Origin: Bacteroidales bacterium UBA1800
GTDB lineage: Bacteria > Bacteroidota > Bacteroidia > Bacteroidales > VadinHA17
Assembly: GCA_002319915.1 (NCBI GenBank)
Contig: DCFQ01000078.1
Coordinates: 1-26,568, forward strand
Direction of reading: 5' to 3'
DNA: 26,568 nt
In this document: positions 1-9,370 of the stretch, piece after piece
How the letters are laid out: each line of letters begins with the position of its first letter
How positions within the stretch are numbered: the stretch's first letter is position 1
The notes under the pieces: model-generated
The model's database searches: none
What the model was told of the DNA's origin: nothing
What the model saw: the letters and a program-made list of their open reading frames with translations, nothing else
Program-made: the position numbers and the translations under genes

Positions 1-875
1 GTCAGGTTTTCGACATTGATCAGCCCGGGGAACGGGAACCGGATACCCTTTACCCATCCGTCCGGGGTCCTGATGTCAAATCTGTAATGATCGCCGCAGT
101 TATTTATATTCTCAGCCCGATATCCGGCTCCTTCCACGGTTCCGTAAGTGAAGCACCTGATACCCTGGGGCACTTTAAGGCTCCCTTCGATCTTCTTGTT
201 GATGAACAGCGACCCACCCGGAAGGATCTTTGAGCAGAATTCGCTGTATGCTTCGACCATGGTCTCCCTGTCACCATAAATATCAAGGTGGTCAGCATCG
301 ACTGATGTCACGACTGCCATTGTTGGCGTAAGCCTGTGGAACGATCTGTCGTATTCGTCAGCCTCCATGACGGTATATTCCCCGCCGCCTGTCAAGAGAT
401 TGGTATCATAATTCTTTGAAATGCCGCCGAGGAACGCCGAACAGTCGAGATGCGACTGTTTCAGGATGTGGGCGGTCATCGTCGAAACAGTGGTCTTGCC
501 GTGTGTTCCCGCTACTGCTATTGTAAGTGTATGCTTCGAGATCTCACCAAGAATTTCTGACCTCTTCCTCAGTTCATAACCGTTATCCCTGAAGAATGAG
601 ATTATCCTGTTCTCCACCGGGATAGCCGGGGTATAGATGACGAGGACACGGCCACGCTTGTCGGGGTCCCTGAACAGCTCAGGGATAGTGCTTTGCTGGT
701 CGAAATATGTGATGTCGCAGCCCTGTTCAGAAAGTGAAACGGTAAGGCCGGTCTCTGACCTGTCGTAACCGGCAATACGGTAGCCGCCTTTCAGGAAATA
801 AAGGGCCAGGGCGCTCATTCCGATCCCCCCGATCCCAACAAAGTAGATCCCGTCGATATTTTTCAGGTCCGTCAT
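1..875 (-). CDS. murC: UDP-N-acetylmuramate--L-alanine ligase MurC, partial (3' end beyond the window)
   Basis: MurC adds L-alanine to UDP-MurNAc using ATP, the first amino acid of the peptidoglycan stem peptide, in the cytoplasm. My own translation from the ATG at 875 gives about 291 codons, running off the left edge; full-length MurC is about 460 residues, so roughly the last third is missing. Visible are an N-terminal Rossmann-like UDP-binding segment (YFVGIGGIGMSALA, residues 11-24), the Mur-ligase ATP loop GTHGKTT (residues 123-129), and the conserved EADEYDRSF and DADHLDIYGD stretches. The start is fixed by an ATGA overlap with the murG stop (murC ATG 875-873, murG TGA 874-872), which implies translational coupling. 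It is the most distal dcw gene seen here; ftsQ, ftsA and ftsZ would be expected next, which is inference from related genomes. Confidence 0.96.
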   Translation of the reverse strand, partial: MTDLKNIDGIYFVGIGGIGMSALALYFLKGGYRIAGYDRSETGLTVSLSEQGCDITYFDQQSTIPELFRDPDKRGRVLVIYTPAIPVENRIISFFRDNGYELRKRSEILGEISKHTLTIAVAGTHGKTTVSTMTAHILKQSHLDCSAFLGGISKNYDTNLLTGGGEYTVMEADEYDRSFHRLTPTMAVVTSVDADHLDIYGDRETMVEAYSEFCSKILPGGSLFINKKIEGSLKVPQGIRCFTYGTVEGAGYRAENINNCGDHYRFDIRTPDGWVKGIRFPFPGLINVENL

Positions 876-1984
876 TTTCCTGCAAGTTTCAAAACCTCGA
901 CTGCTATCCTTTTAGCTGCATCCCTCTCTGCAAGCTTTTTTATATTTTCCGAAAGATTCTCCTTCCTGTTCCTGTCAGCAACAAGCCTGACCGCCTCTTT
1001 TACAAGGTTCCTGCAAACCTGTGTGTCAGGAATCATCAGGGCGGCATCCTTATCGGCGAGGGCTTTTGCATTTTTTGTCTGGTGGTCCTCCGCAACATTC
1101 GGTGAAGGGACAAGGATTGCGGGCTTGCCGGCAAGGCAAAGCTCGGAGATTGTCCCTGCGCCGGATCGGCTGATTATTACATCCGCTGCCGCGAAAGCCA
1201 GATCCATCCTGTCGATGAATCCATGGACAGAGATATTGTCGGTGTAAGACTCCGAGACCTGGCGGAGTATTTTCTCATAGTAAAACTTGCCGGTCTGCCA
1301 GAGCCACTGGCAGTCGGAATCCTTCAGAAGCCCGATCTCACATGCAAGGCAGTCGTTTATCGAGCCTGCCCCCAGTGAACCGCCCAGGATCAGTATGACA
1401 GGGAATCCCTTTCTGAGCCCGAAGAATGAAACAGCTTCATCTTTCAGAGCGTCAAGGTTATCAAAGTCCTGCCTTACCGGGTTTCCCGTCTTTATGATCT
1501 TTCGGGCCGGAAAGTATTTTTCCATGCCGTCATATGCCACGCAGATAACCGAAGCCTTCTTCGAAAGGAGCTTGTTTGTCACCCCGGCATAGCTATTCTG
1601 TTCCTGGATCAGGAACGGGATCTTCAATTTGCCGGCTTCGCGGAGGAGCGGGCCGCTCGCATACCCGCCGACTCCCACAACCACATCGGGGTTGAAATCC
1701 TTTATGACTTTTTTTGCCAGCCTGAGGCTTCGCAACAGCTTGAAAAAGACCGGTACATTTGTCAAAAGGTGCGACCTGCTTATACCTGCGACGGGCAGGC
1801 CGATGATCTTGTATCCTGCGGCCGGAACCTTTTCCATCTCCATCCTTCCTTCAGCCCCGACAAAAAGGATCTCCACCGAAGGATCTTCTTTCCTTATGGC
1901 ATTGGCAATGGAAATTGCCGGGAAGATGTGTCCTCCCGTGCCGCCACCGCTGATAATCACCCTTTTATGACCTTGCAGGTTCAT
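872..1984 (-). CDS. murG: UDP-GlcNAc:undecaprenyl-PP-MurNAc-pentapeptide GlcNAc transferase MurG
   Basis: MurG transfers GlcNAc from UDP-GlcNAc to lipid I, making lipid II at the cytoplasmic face of the inner membrane. With the ATG at 1984 the protein is 370 residues, close to the family norm of about 360. The N-terminal glycine-rich loop ISGGGTGGHIFPA (about residues 11-23) and the second-domain donor-binding region (ILGGSLGAGSIN, SRSGAGTISE, PSPNVAEDHQTKNA) are intact. I prefer the ATG at 1984 to the TTG at 2005 because GGAG and AAGGAT purine stretches sit just upstream of it; this is one of the clearer ribosome binding sites here. The start lies inside the end of ftsW (20-nt overlap) and the stop overlaps the murC start by 4 nt, so coupled translation is likely. 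Confidence 0.97.
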   Translation of the reverse strand: MNLQGHKRVIISGGGTGGHIFPAISIANAIRKEDPSVEILFVGAEGRMEMEKVPAAGYKIIGLPVAGISRSHLLTNVPVFFKLLRSLRLAKKVIKDFNPDVVVGVGGYASGPLLREAGKLKIPFLIQEQNSYAGVTNKLLSKKASVICVAYDGMEKYFPARKIIKTGNPVRQDFDNLDALKDEAVSFFGLRKGFPVILILGGSLGAGSINDCLACEIGLLKDSDCQWLWQTGKFYYEKILRQVSESYTDNISVHGFIDRMDLAFAAADVIISRSGAGTISELCLAGKPAILVPSPNVAEDHQTKNAKALADKDAALMIPDTQVCRNLVKEAVRLVADRNRKENLSENIKKLAERDAAKRIAVEVLKLAGK

Positions 1985-3173
1985 AGATCCTTTCTCCTTC
2001 GTCAATTTTTTCTTCTTCAGGCAGCTCTTCCTTTTTGATCCTGGCGTTCACGACCCGGCTCACGCTCAGGATTGCGCCTATCGAAAAGCTCATTACAAGC
2101 ACCGATGTCCTTCCCCAGCTTACCATTGGCAATGTCTGCCCGGTAACCGGGAAAAGGCCGACCGCAACCATCATGTTCAGCATGGCCTGAAGTGTTATCA
2201 TAACAATCAGGCCTATTACAAGATAGGCGGGAAATGCCGTTTCGCACTTTTTCACGATAGTTATACCCCTGAAAAGCAATATCATATATGCCAGGATCAG
2301 GGGAATGGCGCCGAAGATCAGGCCATATTCCTCTATGATGATGGCGAAAATAAAATCCGAATTTGATTGAGGGAGCATGTTCCGCTGCGTGCTTTTCCCC
2401 GGCATCTTTCCGAAAAGACCGCCCGTGGAAATGGCGATCTTGGCCTGGTTTGACTGGTAGTCGGCATCAGTGTCTCCCTTCCCCGTGAAAAAATTCTCGA
2501 TCCTTGTTTTCCATACCTCCACCCTGTTCTTGCTTGTGAATAAAGAGAGTACCAGTGCAAGCAAAATTACCGCTACAAATGCAACTCCAACATAGGCAAT
2601 AAGATACTTGAACGGCACCCTTCCGATGAACAGGATCACCAGACTGATACCGAATACCATGAGTGCGGTCGAGAGGTTCTCCGGCATAATAAGGGCACAA
2701 ACGATGGCTACGGGGATCATCATGTACTTCGTGACGTTCATAAAGCTCAGGTCATCCTGGAACCTGGAGAGCTCCCGTGCCAGGTACATCACCAGGGCCA
2801 CCTTGGCAATATCGGAGGTTTGAAGCCGGAAGCCGGTACCCGGGATCGTAATTGCCCGGACAGCCTCGTTGACCCTGGAGCCTATTGCAAAGGTGAGCAC
2901 CAGGAGGCCGATCGACACCAGGAGGATCACGCCGGCAAGGCTCGAGTATATCCGGTATGGTAAATAATGCACCACGACCATGATGACCAGGCTGAAGACC
3001 AGCATTATAAGCTGACTTTGAAGGAAATACGTCGTATTGCCATGATGTTTGAGGTATGCGACGCTTGCGGATGAACTGTAGACGGCCAGCAAAGAATAGA
3101 TCATAAAGAGAACAACCAGCGCCCAGATGACCCTGTCTCCCTTGAATGTTGTTGTAAGCCAGCCTTTCTTCAT
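1965..3173 (-). CDS. ftsW: FtsW, SEDS-family septal peptidoglycan glycosyltransferase
   Basis: FtsW is a multispanning SEDS protein that polymerises lipid II at the septum together with FtsI. Starting at the ATG at 3173 gives 402 residues beginning MKKGWLTTT; a frame open further upstream to 3398 only reads across the end of murD and has no hydrophobic or conserved content, so it is excluded. About ten hydrophobic segments are visible, with the conserved NFFTGKGDTDADYQSNQA loop, the GGLFGKMPGKS and LPQSNSDFIFA segments, and VTGQTLPMVSWGRTS near the C terminus. In many SEDS proteins that last motif is closer to P-x-x-S-x-GG-[ST]-S; the arginine here departs from it. The gene begins 10 nt after murD and overlaps murG at its 3' end. 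The C-terminal tail is acidic (EELPEEEKIDEGE). Confidence 0.95.
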   Translation of the reverse strand: MKKGWLTTTFKGDRVIWALVVLFMIYSLLAVYSSSASVAYLKHHGNTTYFLQSQLIMLVFSLVIMVVVHYLPYRIYSSLAGVILLVSIGLLVLTFAIGSRVNEAVRAITIPGTGFRLQTSDIAKVALVMYLARELSRFQDDLSFMNVTKYMMIPVAIVCALIMPENLSTALMVFGISLVILFIGRVPFKYLIAYVGVAFVAVILLALVLSLFTSKNRVEVWKTRIENFFTGKGDTDADYQSNQAKIAISTGGLFGKMPGKSTQRNMLPQSNSDFIFAIIIEEYGLIFGAIPLILAYMILLFRGITIVKKCETAFPAYLVIGLIVMITLQAMLNMMVAVGLFPVTGQTLPMVSWGRTSVLVMSFSIGAILSVSRVVNARIKKEELPEEEKIDEGERIYEPARS

Positions 3174-3183
3174 GAATTTGCGG

Positions 3184-4515
3184 TTAAAGGTTTCTGACTG
3201 CCTGCTTGAACTTGCGGCCCCTGTCCTCGTAGTTTGTAAACAGGTCGAAACTTGCGCATGCCGGCGACAGGAGAACTGTTTGTCCCTTTTTTGCCAGGTA
3301 ATATGATGACCTGACAGCTTCCTCCATCGAGCTCGTCTCAACGATTGTTGGCACTTTGTCGCTGAAAGCTTCAATAATCTTCCTGTTATCCTTGCCAAGG
3401 CAGACGATCGCTTTTACCTTCTGCTTCACGACCGGGAACAATTCAGAATAGTCGTTGCCCTTGTCGATCCCCCCCGCGATCCAGACCACTTCTGTCTGCA
3501 TGCATTCGAGCGCATACCAGGTTGAATTGACATTAGTGCCTTTGGAATCATTGACAAAACTGATCCCGCAGACTGTGATTACCGGTTCCAACCGGTGTTC
3601 AACACCCTGAAAATCAGCCAGGCTTTCCCTGATCACCTCCTTCCGGATGGTCAGGACTTTGCCGGCGATCGCAGCCGCCATCGAGTTGAAAACGTTGTGA
3701 CGGCCTTTTAGTGCCAGATCATGAATGGTCATAAGGTTGGTTTTAGTATGGTAATCAATGATTATTTCGTCGTTCTCAATGAAGGCTGCCATACCCTCCC
3801 TGGCAGTCGTTGAAAAGGGAAGCATGGTGGCCGGGTACTCTCTTTTTGCGAGCTCAGCAATGATGACAGGATCGTCGGCCCAGTAGATAAAATGGTCAGC
3901 CCGGGTCTGGTTCCTGGTGACCCTGAACTTGGAGTCGATATAATTCTGGAACTTGTACCCGTACCTGTCGAGGTGATCGGGCGTGATATTCATAAGGATC
4001 GCTATATCAGCCCTGAATGAGAACATCCCGTCAAGCTGGAAGCTGCTCAGCTCGATCACGTAATAGTCATAACCTTCGGCGACTGCCCTTGCAAAGCTGT
4101 TCCCCACATTGCCGGTCATTGCAACATTGAGGCCGGCCTTTTTCAGCATGTGGAAGAGGAGGTTCGTGACCGTGGTCTTTCCGTTGCTGCCGGTCACGCA
4201 GATCTTTACGCCATTGCAGTATCTCCCGGCAAACTCGATTTCCGAGATGACGCTGATGTTCTTCTCCCTGATCTTCAGTACAAGAGGTGCATCTTCCTTT
4301 ATGCCCGGGCTTTTGATGACCTCAGAAGCCGACAGTATTTCTTCTTCGGAATGCCTTCCTACTTCCCATCTTATTTTATTCTGATCGAGGATCTCACGGT
4401 ACACGGGCTTTATCTGACCTGAATCGGAAACGAACACGTCAAACCCTTCCTTCGCGGCAAGTATTGCTGAACCAACCCCGCTTTCTCCTGCTCCCAGTAT
4501 AACGATCTTTTCCAT
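3184..4515 (-). CDS. murD: UDP-N-acetylmuramoylalanine--D-glutamate ligase MurD
   Basis: MurD adds D-glutamate to UDP-MurNAc-L-Ala in the cytoplasm with ATP hydrolysis. The protein has 443 residues, matching the family. An N-terminal Rossmann-like UDP-binding domain starts VILGAGESGVGSA (about residues 5-17), the central ATP loop GSNGKTT is at residues 109-115, NITPDHLDRYG is the conserved central motif, and the C-terminal domain carries NDSKGTNVNST and a late LSPACASFD motif typical of MurD. Start ATG at 4515 is 4 nt after the mraY stop. It is an internal gene of the dcw operon, with ftsW following after 10 nt. Nothing about it looks abnormal. Confidence 0.97.
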   Translation of the reverse strand: MEKIVILGAGESGVGSAILAAKEGFDVFVSDSGQIKPVYREILDQNKIRWEVGRHSEEEILSASEVIKSPGIKEDAPLVLKIREKNISVISEIEFAGRYCNGVKICVTGSNGKTTVTNLLFHMLKKAGLNVAMTGNVGNSFARAVAEGYDYYVIELSSFQLDGMFSFRADIAILMNITPDHLDRYGYKFQNYIDSKFRVTRNQTRADHFIYWADDPVIIAELAKREYPATMLPFSTTAREGMAAFIENDEIIIDYHTKTNLMTIHDLALKGRHNVFNSMAAAIAGKVLTIRKEVIRESLADFQGVEHRLEPVITVCGISFVNDSKGTNVNSTWYALECMQTEVVWIAGGIDKGNDYSELFPVVKQKVKAIVCLGKDNRKIIEAFSDKVPTIVETSSMEEAVRSSYYLAKKGQTVLLSPACASFDLFTNYEDRGRKFKQAVRNL

Positions 4516-4519
4516 TTTC

Positions 4520-5776
4520 CTACCTGATCTTAAGTGTCACAATACTTATCACTGCAAGGATTATTGCAACTATCCAGAACCTTGTGACGATCTTGGGTTC
4601 CGGGAGTCCTTTCTTCTGATAATGGTGATGGAGCGGCGCCATCAGGAATATCCTCCGGCCAACGCCATACTTCTTTTTTGTTCTTTTGAAATATGAGACC
4701 TGGATGACCACTGACAGGTTCTCGACAAGGAATATCCCGCACAGGATCGGGATCAGCAGCTCCTTCCTTATTATTACGGCGAAGACCGCGATGATCCCCC
4801 CGAGCGCCAGGCTTCCGGTGTCGCCCATGAAAACCTGGGCCGGATATGAGTTGTACCAGAGGAAGCCGATGGTTGCCCCGATAAAGGCACTGGCATAGAT
4901 CACCAGCTCTGCTGTGCCCGGGATATACATTATATTCAGATAATTGGCATATATGACGTTACTCGACACATAGGCCAGTATTCCCAACGCAGTGCCGATA
5001 ATTGCCGATGTGCCTGTCGCCAGGCCGTCGAGGCCGTCGGTGAGGTTAGCCCCGTTCGAGACGGCGGTGACGATAAAAGTCACTACCGTGACGAAAACCA
5101 GCCAGGTCCAGAACTGGCGGTGCTTCTCGGGTATAAAAGAGACAATCCATGAATAATTGAATTCATTGTTCTTCACAAACGGGATGGTGGTCTTCATGGA
5201 TTTGCGTTCCATGGTGACCTCACCGTTGGAATAAAACGGGTGGGCCGGATCGAGGAGCTCGATCCTCTCTCTCGCCGACAGTTCCGCGATCGGGACCTTC
5301 TCCATTATTATCACGTCATTGCTGAAATAAAGTGTCAGCCCCACGACCGTACCGAGGATAACCTGGCCGATCACCTTGAACCTCCCGGCAAGCCCTTCCT
5401 TGTTTTTCCTGAAGATCTTGATATAATCATCCATGAAACCTATCAACCCGAGCCAGATGGTGGTTACGATCATCAGGATCACATAAACATTGTCGAGCCT
5501 GGCAAAGAGGATGACCGGGATAATTATCGATGCAAGTATGATTATGCCGCCCATCGACGGGGTGCCCTTTTTCTGGTACTGGCCTTCGAGCCCGAGGTCC
5601 CTTACCAGCTCACCTATCTGCTTGACCTGCAGGTATTCAATAATTCTTTTTCCGATAAGAAGTGAAATGATGAGGGAGGTGATCACGGCCATAGCCGACC
5701 GGAAGGAGATGTATGAGAAAACCCCGGCCCCCGGCACGTGCAGTTCATGGAGATATTTAAACAGATAATACAGCAT
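4520..5776 (-). CDS. mraY: Phospho-MurNAc-pentapeptide translocase MraY
   Basis: MraY transfers phospho-MurNAc-pentapeptide from its UDP carrier to undecaprenyl phosphate, forming lipid I at the inner membrane. At 418 residues it is longer than the roughly 360 of E. coli. The extra length lies in a polar segment at about residues 151-208 (between hydrophobic segments near 135-150 and 225-240), which I believe is common in Bacteroidota MraY. Catalytic motifs are intact: the Asp pair in FMDDYIKIFRKNKEG (D116, D117), NLTDGLDG (244-251), GDTGSLALGG (318-327) and the histidine motif PLHHHYQKKG (381-390). Its start is 1 nt beyond the murE stop, suggesting coupling. Confidence 0.97.
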   Translation of the reverse strand: MLYYLFKYLHELHVPGAGVFSYISFRSAMAVITSLIISLLIGKRIIEYLQVKQIGELVRDLGLEGQYQKKGTPSMGGIIILASIIIPVILFARLDNVYVILMIVTTIWLGLIGFMDDYIKIFRKNKEGLAGRFKVIGQVILGTVVGLTLYFSNDVIIMEKVPIAELSARERIELLDPAHPFYSNGEVTMERKSMKTTIPFVKNNEFNYSWIVSFIPEKHRQFWTWLVFVTVVTFIVTAVSNGANLTDGLDGLATGTSAIIGTALGILAYVSSNVIYANYLNIMYIPGTAELVIYASAFIGATIGFLWYNSYPAQVFMGDTGSLALGGIIAVFAVIIRKELLIPILCGIFLVENLSVVIQVSYFKRTKKKYGVGRRIFLMAPLHHHYQKKGLPEPKIVTRFWIVAIILAVISIVTLKIR

Positions 5777-5777
5777 T

Positions 5778-7241
5778 CTATCCCTCCTGCCTGGTTTTTA
5801 AAGCTGCCAGAAGCTCTTCCCTGTCGTCGAAATGAGATCTGACACCATTTATTTCCTGGTATGTTTCATGACCTTTTCCTGCAACTAGGATCACGTCATT
5901 CTTTCCTGCAAGCATTACCGCTGCCCTGATAGCTTCCCTTCTGTCCCTGATCCTGAGGACATTCGGCTTAAGCTCATGAGGAATGCCCGATTCCATGTCG
6001 TCAAGGATCTTATCAGGGTCCTCGGTCCTCGGGTTGTCTGAGGTCAGGATCACCTTCGAGCTTCCCTTCGCGGATATCTCAGCCATCTCTGGCCGCTTTG
6101 TCCTGTCCCTGTCGCCTCCGGCACCGACTACGGTAATAAGCTTTCTTCCTTCCTTCCTGATCTTGTTGAGAGTGCCGATCACATTCAGGAGAGCGTCCGG
6201 GGTATGGGCATAATCAACTATCCCTGTCGGACCGTTGCCGCTGACTACCGATTCAAGCCGTCCTGCAACGGGGTTGAGATCGCTGAGTATTGTAAGGACC
6301 TCTTTCCGTGAAGCGTCCAAAAGTTCCGAAGCTGCACAGACCGCGAGAAGGTTCGATGCATTGAATTCCCCGATAAACTTTGTCCATATCTCTTCCCCGC
6401 CAATATTCAGGGCCATTCCCCCGAAGTCCTGCTCGATTATGCCGCACCTGTAGTCGGCCATCCCCCTGACGGAGAAGGTGTAGCATTTTGCCCGGCAGTT
6501 CTGTGTCATGATGCGTCCGTTCCGGTCGTCTATGTTCGTAAGCGCAAAAGCATCTGCCGGAAGGGAATCGAAGAATTTCTTCTTGGCAATCAGGTAATTG
6601 GCAAAAGTCTTATGATAGTCAAGGTGGTCATGCGTCAGGTTGGTAAAGATGCCACCTGCGAATTTCAAACCCGCAATGCGCTGTTGATCAACGGCATGCG
6701 AACTTACTTCCATGAAGGCAAAGTCGCATCCCTCGTTTACCATCTCGGCAAGCGTCCTGTTAAGGCCAACAGGATCGGGAGTTGTGTGGGTTGCCGGCAG
6801 TTCCCTCTCGTTCACATAGTTGCACACAGTCGAGAAGAGCCCGCACTTATACCCTAGCTTTGTGAACATCCTGTAAAGCAGGGTGGCAATGGTGGTTTTC
6901 CCGTTTGTCCCGGTGACGCCCACAAGCCTGAGATTGTGTGAAGGATCGCCGAAGAAAGCTGATGCGGCAATACCGAGAGCCCTGGCGGAGTCTGCCACTT
7001 TGATCCAGCAAATATTACCAGAAGCGTCAGGGGGTATCTTTTCACAGATCACCGCAGCCGCTCCTGAGCCTATCGCAGCATTGATAAAATCGTGCCCGTC
7101 GCTTCTGGTTCCGGCAACAGCTACGAACAGCGATCCGGCAGTCACTTTCCTCGAGTCAAATTCGACTGACAATACCTCCGGATTATCCCTGCCACTTACG
7201 GACAAAACCTCAATATTCCTTATCAATTCCGCTATTCTCAT
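5778..7241 (-). CDS. murE: UDP-MurNAc-tripeptide synthetase MurE, meso-DAP type
   Basis: MurE adds the third stem-peptide residue to UDP-MurNAc-L-Ala-D-Glu. The protein has 487 residues. The ATP loop GTNGKTT is at 111-117, the substrate region has THTTPDPVGL (151-160) and MEVSSHAVDQQR, and the C-terminal domain carries DNPRTEDP with DNPR at 402-405. In this family DNPR marks specificity for meso-diaminopimelate, whereas lysine-type enzymes have a different sequence there, so the cell wall is predicted to be meso-DAP cross-linked. The gene starts 8 nt after ftsI and ends 1 nt before mraY. murF, which follows murE in many proteobacterial clusters, is not present in between. Confidence 0.97.
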   Translation of the reverse strand: MRIAELIRNIEVLSVSGRDNPEVLSVEFDSRKVTAGSLFVAVAGTRSDGHDFINAAIGSGAAAVICEKIPPDASGNICWIKVADSARALGIAASAFFGDPSHNLRLVGVTGTNGKTTIATLLYRMFTKLGYKCGLFSTVCNYVNERELPATHTTPDPVGLNRTLAEMVNEGCDFAFMEVSSHAVDQQRIAGLKFAGGIFTNLTHDHLDYHKTFANYLIAKKKFFDSLPADAFALTNIDDRNGRIMTQNCRAKCYTFSVRGMADYRCGIIEQDFGGMALNIGGEEIWTKFIGEFNASNLLAVCAASELLDASRKEVLTILSDLNPVAGRLESVVSGNGPTGIVDYAHTPDALLNVIGTLNKIRKEGRKLITVVGAGGDRDRTKRPEMAEISAKGSSKVILTSDNPRTEDPDKILDDMESGIPHELKPNVLRIRDRREAIRAAVMLAGKNDVILVAGKGHETYQEINGVRSHFDDREELLAALKTRQEG

Positions 7242-7249
7242 CTTTTGCC

Positions 7250-9364
7250 CTATCTTGTCATATCGAGTGAAACCGTCTTTCCTTCCGCGAGCCTTGCACC
7301 ATGTTCCGGCGACTGCCGCAGTACCTTTCCCTTTCCGCTGTACCCGACCCTGTACCCTGAATTCTCGAGAAGGTACATGGCATCCCTCAGACTCATCCCG
7401 CGGACATCCGGGACCAGGCCCTTTATTTCCTTTATGGATGCGAGCCTGATGGTATCACCGCTTTCACGTGTTGCCACCCAGTCTTCCCTGGAGGTTTTCC
7501 TGTACCGCACGTCAAGGCTTCCCAGGACCTCATTGATGTCGGACCTGTAGCCGTTTCCTGCTTCCGGGGCAGCAACTATCAGGTTATCTTCATGTTCGGC
7601 CCTGTAATCCCTGAAGAAATTCGTAGCGTAGACTTTGTCGGATATTTCCTTAAATACTGTTCCTGCCACTATATTGCCGTAATAAACCCCGTTAGAAGGC
7701 GAGTTAACCACAACGATGCAGGAATAGAGCGGGTTCTCGGCAGGGAAATAGCCGACGAACGATGCCTGGTATGAAACTGTGAGTCCCTGCCTGTATCCCT
7801 GGTTGTTACGGGCGATCTGGGCAGTGCCGGTCTTCCCAGCAATTTTATAATTTGAATTCCTGAGGTTGGTTGCGGTCCCGTGCTCCACCACTCCTTCCAT
7901 CATCTTCCTTGCTTTTCTGATAGTGGACCTCGATGCTATTGAATTGATAATGACTTCTGTGCCAAAGCTTTTTAGAACACTGTTATTATTCATGACCGCG
8001 GTAACGAACCTCGGCTTCATCATTCTTCCGTCATTGGCAACTGCATTATAGAATGTCAGGATCTGAAGCGGTGTCATCAGGACCTCGTACCCGTGCGACA
8101 TCATAGGAAGTGTCAGTCCTGACCAGAGCTTGTCGCCCGGATACCGGATGACCGGGTCCCCCTCACCCTTCAGCTGGATGTCGAGCTGCTTATTCAGCCT
8201 CCAGGCATAGAGCCGGTTGACAAAGTCTTTGGGATGATCTTTATAATGTTCGTATATCAGTTTCGAGGTTCCGACATTCGAAGATTTCTCAAACACCTGT
8301 TTTACAGTAAGCTTCCCGTAACCATCTTCCTTTGTATCCCTGATCACCTTGTTGTAGTACTTGACGGTACCGTCCCCTGTGTCGACTATATCGCCTGTGT
8401 CGATCACGCCATCCTCGATGGCTGCCATGAGGGCCGGAAGCTTAAAGGTCGATCCCGGCTCTGTGCTTTCCGCAATTGCATAGTTGTATGTCTCCCTGTA
8501 CGATCCGTCATCGGTCTTCTCAAGGTTGGCGATTGCCCTGATATCTCCCGTGGCAACCTCCATAAGAACAGCGCAGCCGTGGTCCGCATCGTTTCTGCGG
8601 AGCTGGTTTTCGAGGGCGCTCGAAGCGACATCCTGAAGTTCAATATCGAGAGTTGTCAGGATATCCATTCCGTCCCTGGGCTCGACGCTGTTGCCGCCTT
8701 CAACGGGGATCCAGTCGCCTCCCGCGAGCCGCTGCTTGACCACCACTCCATCCTTGCCACCCAATTCCCTGTCGAATGACCCCTCAATCCCGACCCGCGT
8801 ACCATTGTCATCCATGCTCAGATAACCGATAGTGCGGGCGGCTAGTTCACTGTTGGGAAGGATCCTGCGGTTTTCAGGCTGTTCCAGAAGTCCTCCCTTG
8901 TACTGACCCTCTCTGAAGATCGGCAGTTCCTTGAGCTTTTTCAAGGTTGCATAGCTGACCTTTTTCTGGATAAGGAAGTACCTGTCGCCGCGCTTCCTGG
9001 CATCGGTAATGACCGTTTTCCATCCGGCGGCAGACCTGATACCAAGCAATTTTGAAAGACCCTCAGACAATCCGCTGATCCCGTTCGACCAGGTCGTACC
9101 TGTCATGCCGCTGCTGCGGGTATCCATGTAAACGGAGTAATACGGGACTGAGCTTGCAAGCAGGCGGCCGTCGCAGGCAAAGATGTCGCCCCTGTTGGCG
9201 GGCATCACATCGGTCTTGAACACATATTTCTCACTCATTGCCACCCACTTCGATCTCTGCACATACTGGAGTATCAGTATCCTTATCACGAGGGCAATGG
9301 CAACCAGGACAATTGCAAAATATACAACTGCACTTCTCCACACTATCTCTTCCCTTACTGCCAT
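7250..9364 (-). CDS. ftsI: Penicillin-binding protein FtsI (PBP3-type transpeptidase) with C-terminal PASTA domain
   Basis: This is the septal D,D-transpeptidase that cross-links new peptidoglycan, anchored by one N-terminal transmembrane helix (about residues 11-33) with the catalytic part in the periplasm. It has 704 residues, longer than the E. coli protein (588). The PBP dimerisation region begins near ANRGDIFACDGRLLA (56-70). The transpeptidase motifs are complete: STFK (305-308, nucleophile S305), SSN (361-363) and KTGT (511-514). A single PASTA-like domain (GLVPDVRGMSLRDAMYLLE to the end) occupies roughly residues 643-704; PASTA domains can bind uncross-linked peptidoglycan or beta-lactams. 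A C-terminal PASTA is, to my knowledge, usual in Bacteroidota FtsI and unusual in Proteobacteria. Gaps to ftsL and murE are 6 and 8 nt. Confidence 0.96.
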   Translation of the reverse strand: MAVREEIVWRSAVVYFAIVLVAIALVIRILILQYVQRSKWVAMSEKYVFKTDVMPANRGDIFACDGRLLASSVPYYSVYMDTRSSGMTGTTWSNGISGLSEGLSKLLGIRSAAGWKTVITDARKRGDRYFLIQKKVSYATLKKLKELPIFREGQYKGGLLEQPENRRILPNSELAARTIGYLSMDDNGTRVGIEGSFDRELGGKDGVVVKQRLAGGDWIPVEGGNSVEPRDGMDILTTLDIELQDVASSALENQLRRNDADHGCAVLMEVATGDIRAIANLEKTDDGSYRETYNYAIAESTEPGSTFKLPALMAAIEDGVIDTGDIVDTGDGTVKYYNKVIRDTKEDGYGKLTVKQVFEKSSNVGTSKLIYEHYKDHPKDFVNRLYAWRLNKQLDIQLKGEGDPVIRYPGDKLWSGLTLPMMSHGYEVLMTPLQILTFYNAVANDGRMMKPRFVTAVMNNNSVLKSFGTEVIINSIASRSTIRKARKMMEGVVEHGTATNLRNSNYKIAGKTGTAQIARNNQGYRQGLTVSYQASFVGYFPAENPLYSCIVVVNSPSNGVYYGNIVAGTVFKEISDKVYATNFFRDYRAEHEDNLIVAAPEAGNGYRSDINEVLGSLDVRYRKTSREDWVATRESGDTIRLASIKEIKGLVPDVRGMSLRDAMYLLENSGYRVGYSGKGKVLRQSPEHGARLAEGKTVSLDMTR

Positions 9365-9370
9365 ATTCCA

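Noticed and set aside
3174..3398. N-terminal extension of ftsW by 75 residues
   Set aside because: It reads across the end of murD in another frame, has no hydrophobic or conserved character, and the ATG at 3173 gives the standard FtsW start.
6883..7449. Plus-strand open frame of 188 codons
   Set aside because: It is antisense to murE and the end of ftsI, which are certain genes; composition is that of a shadow frame.
8234..8779. Plus-strand open frame of 181 codons
   Set aside because: Antisense to the ftsI transpeptidase region; no domain or start context.
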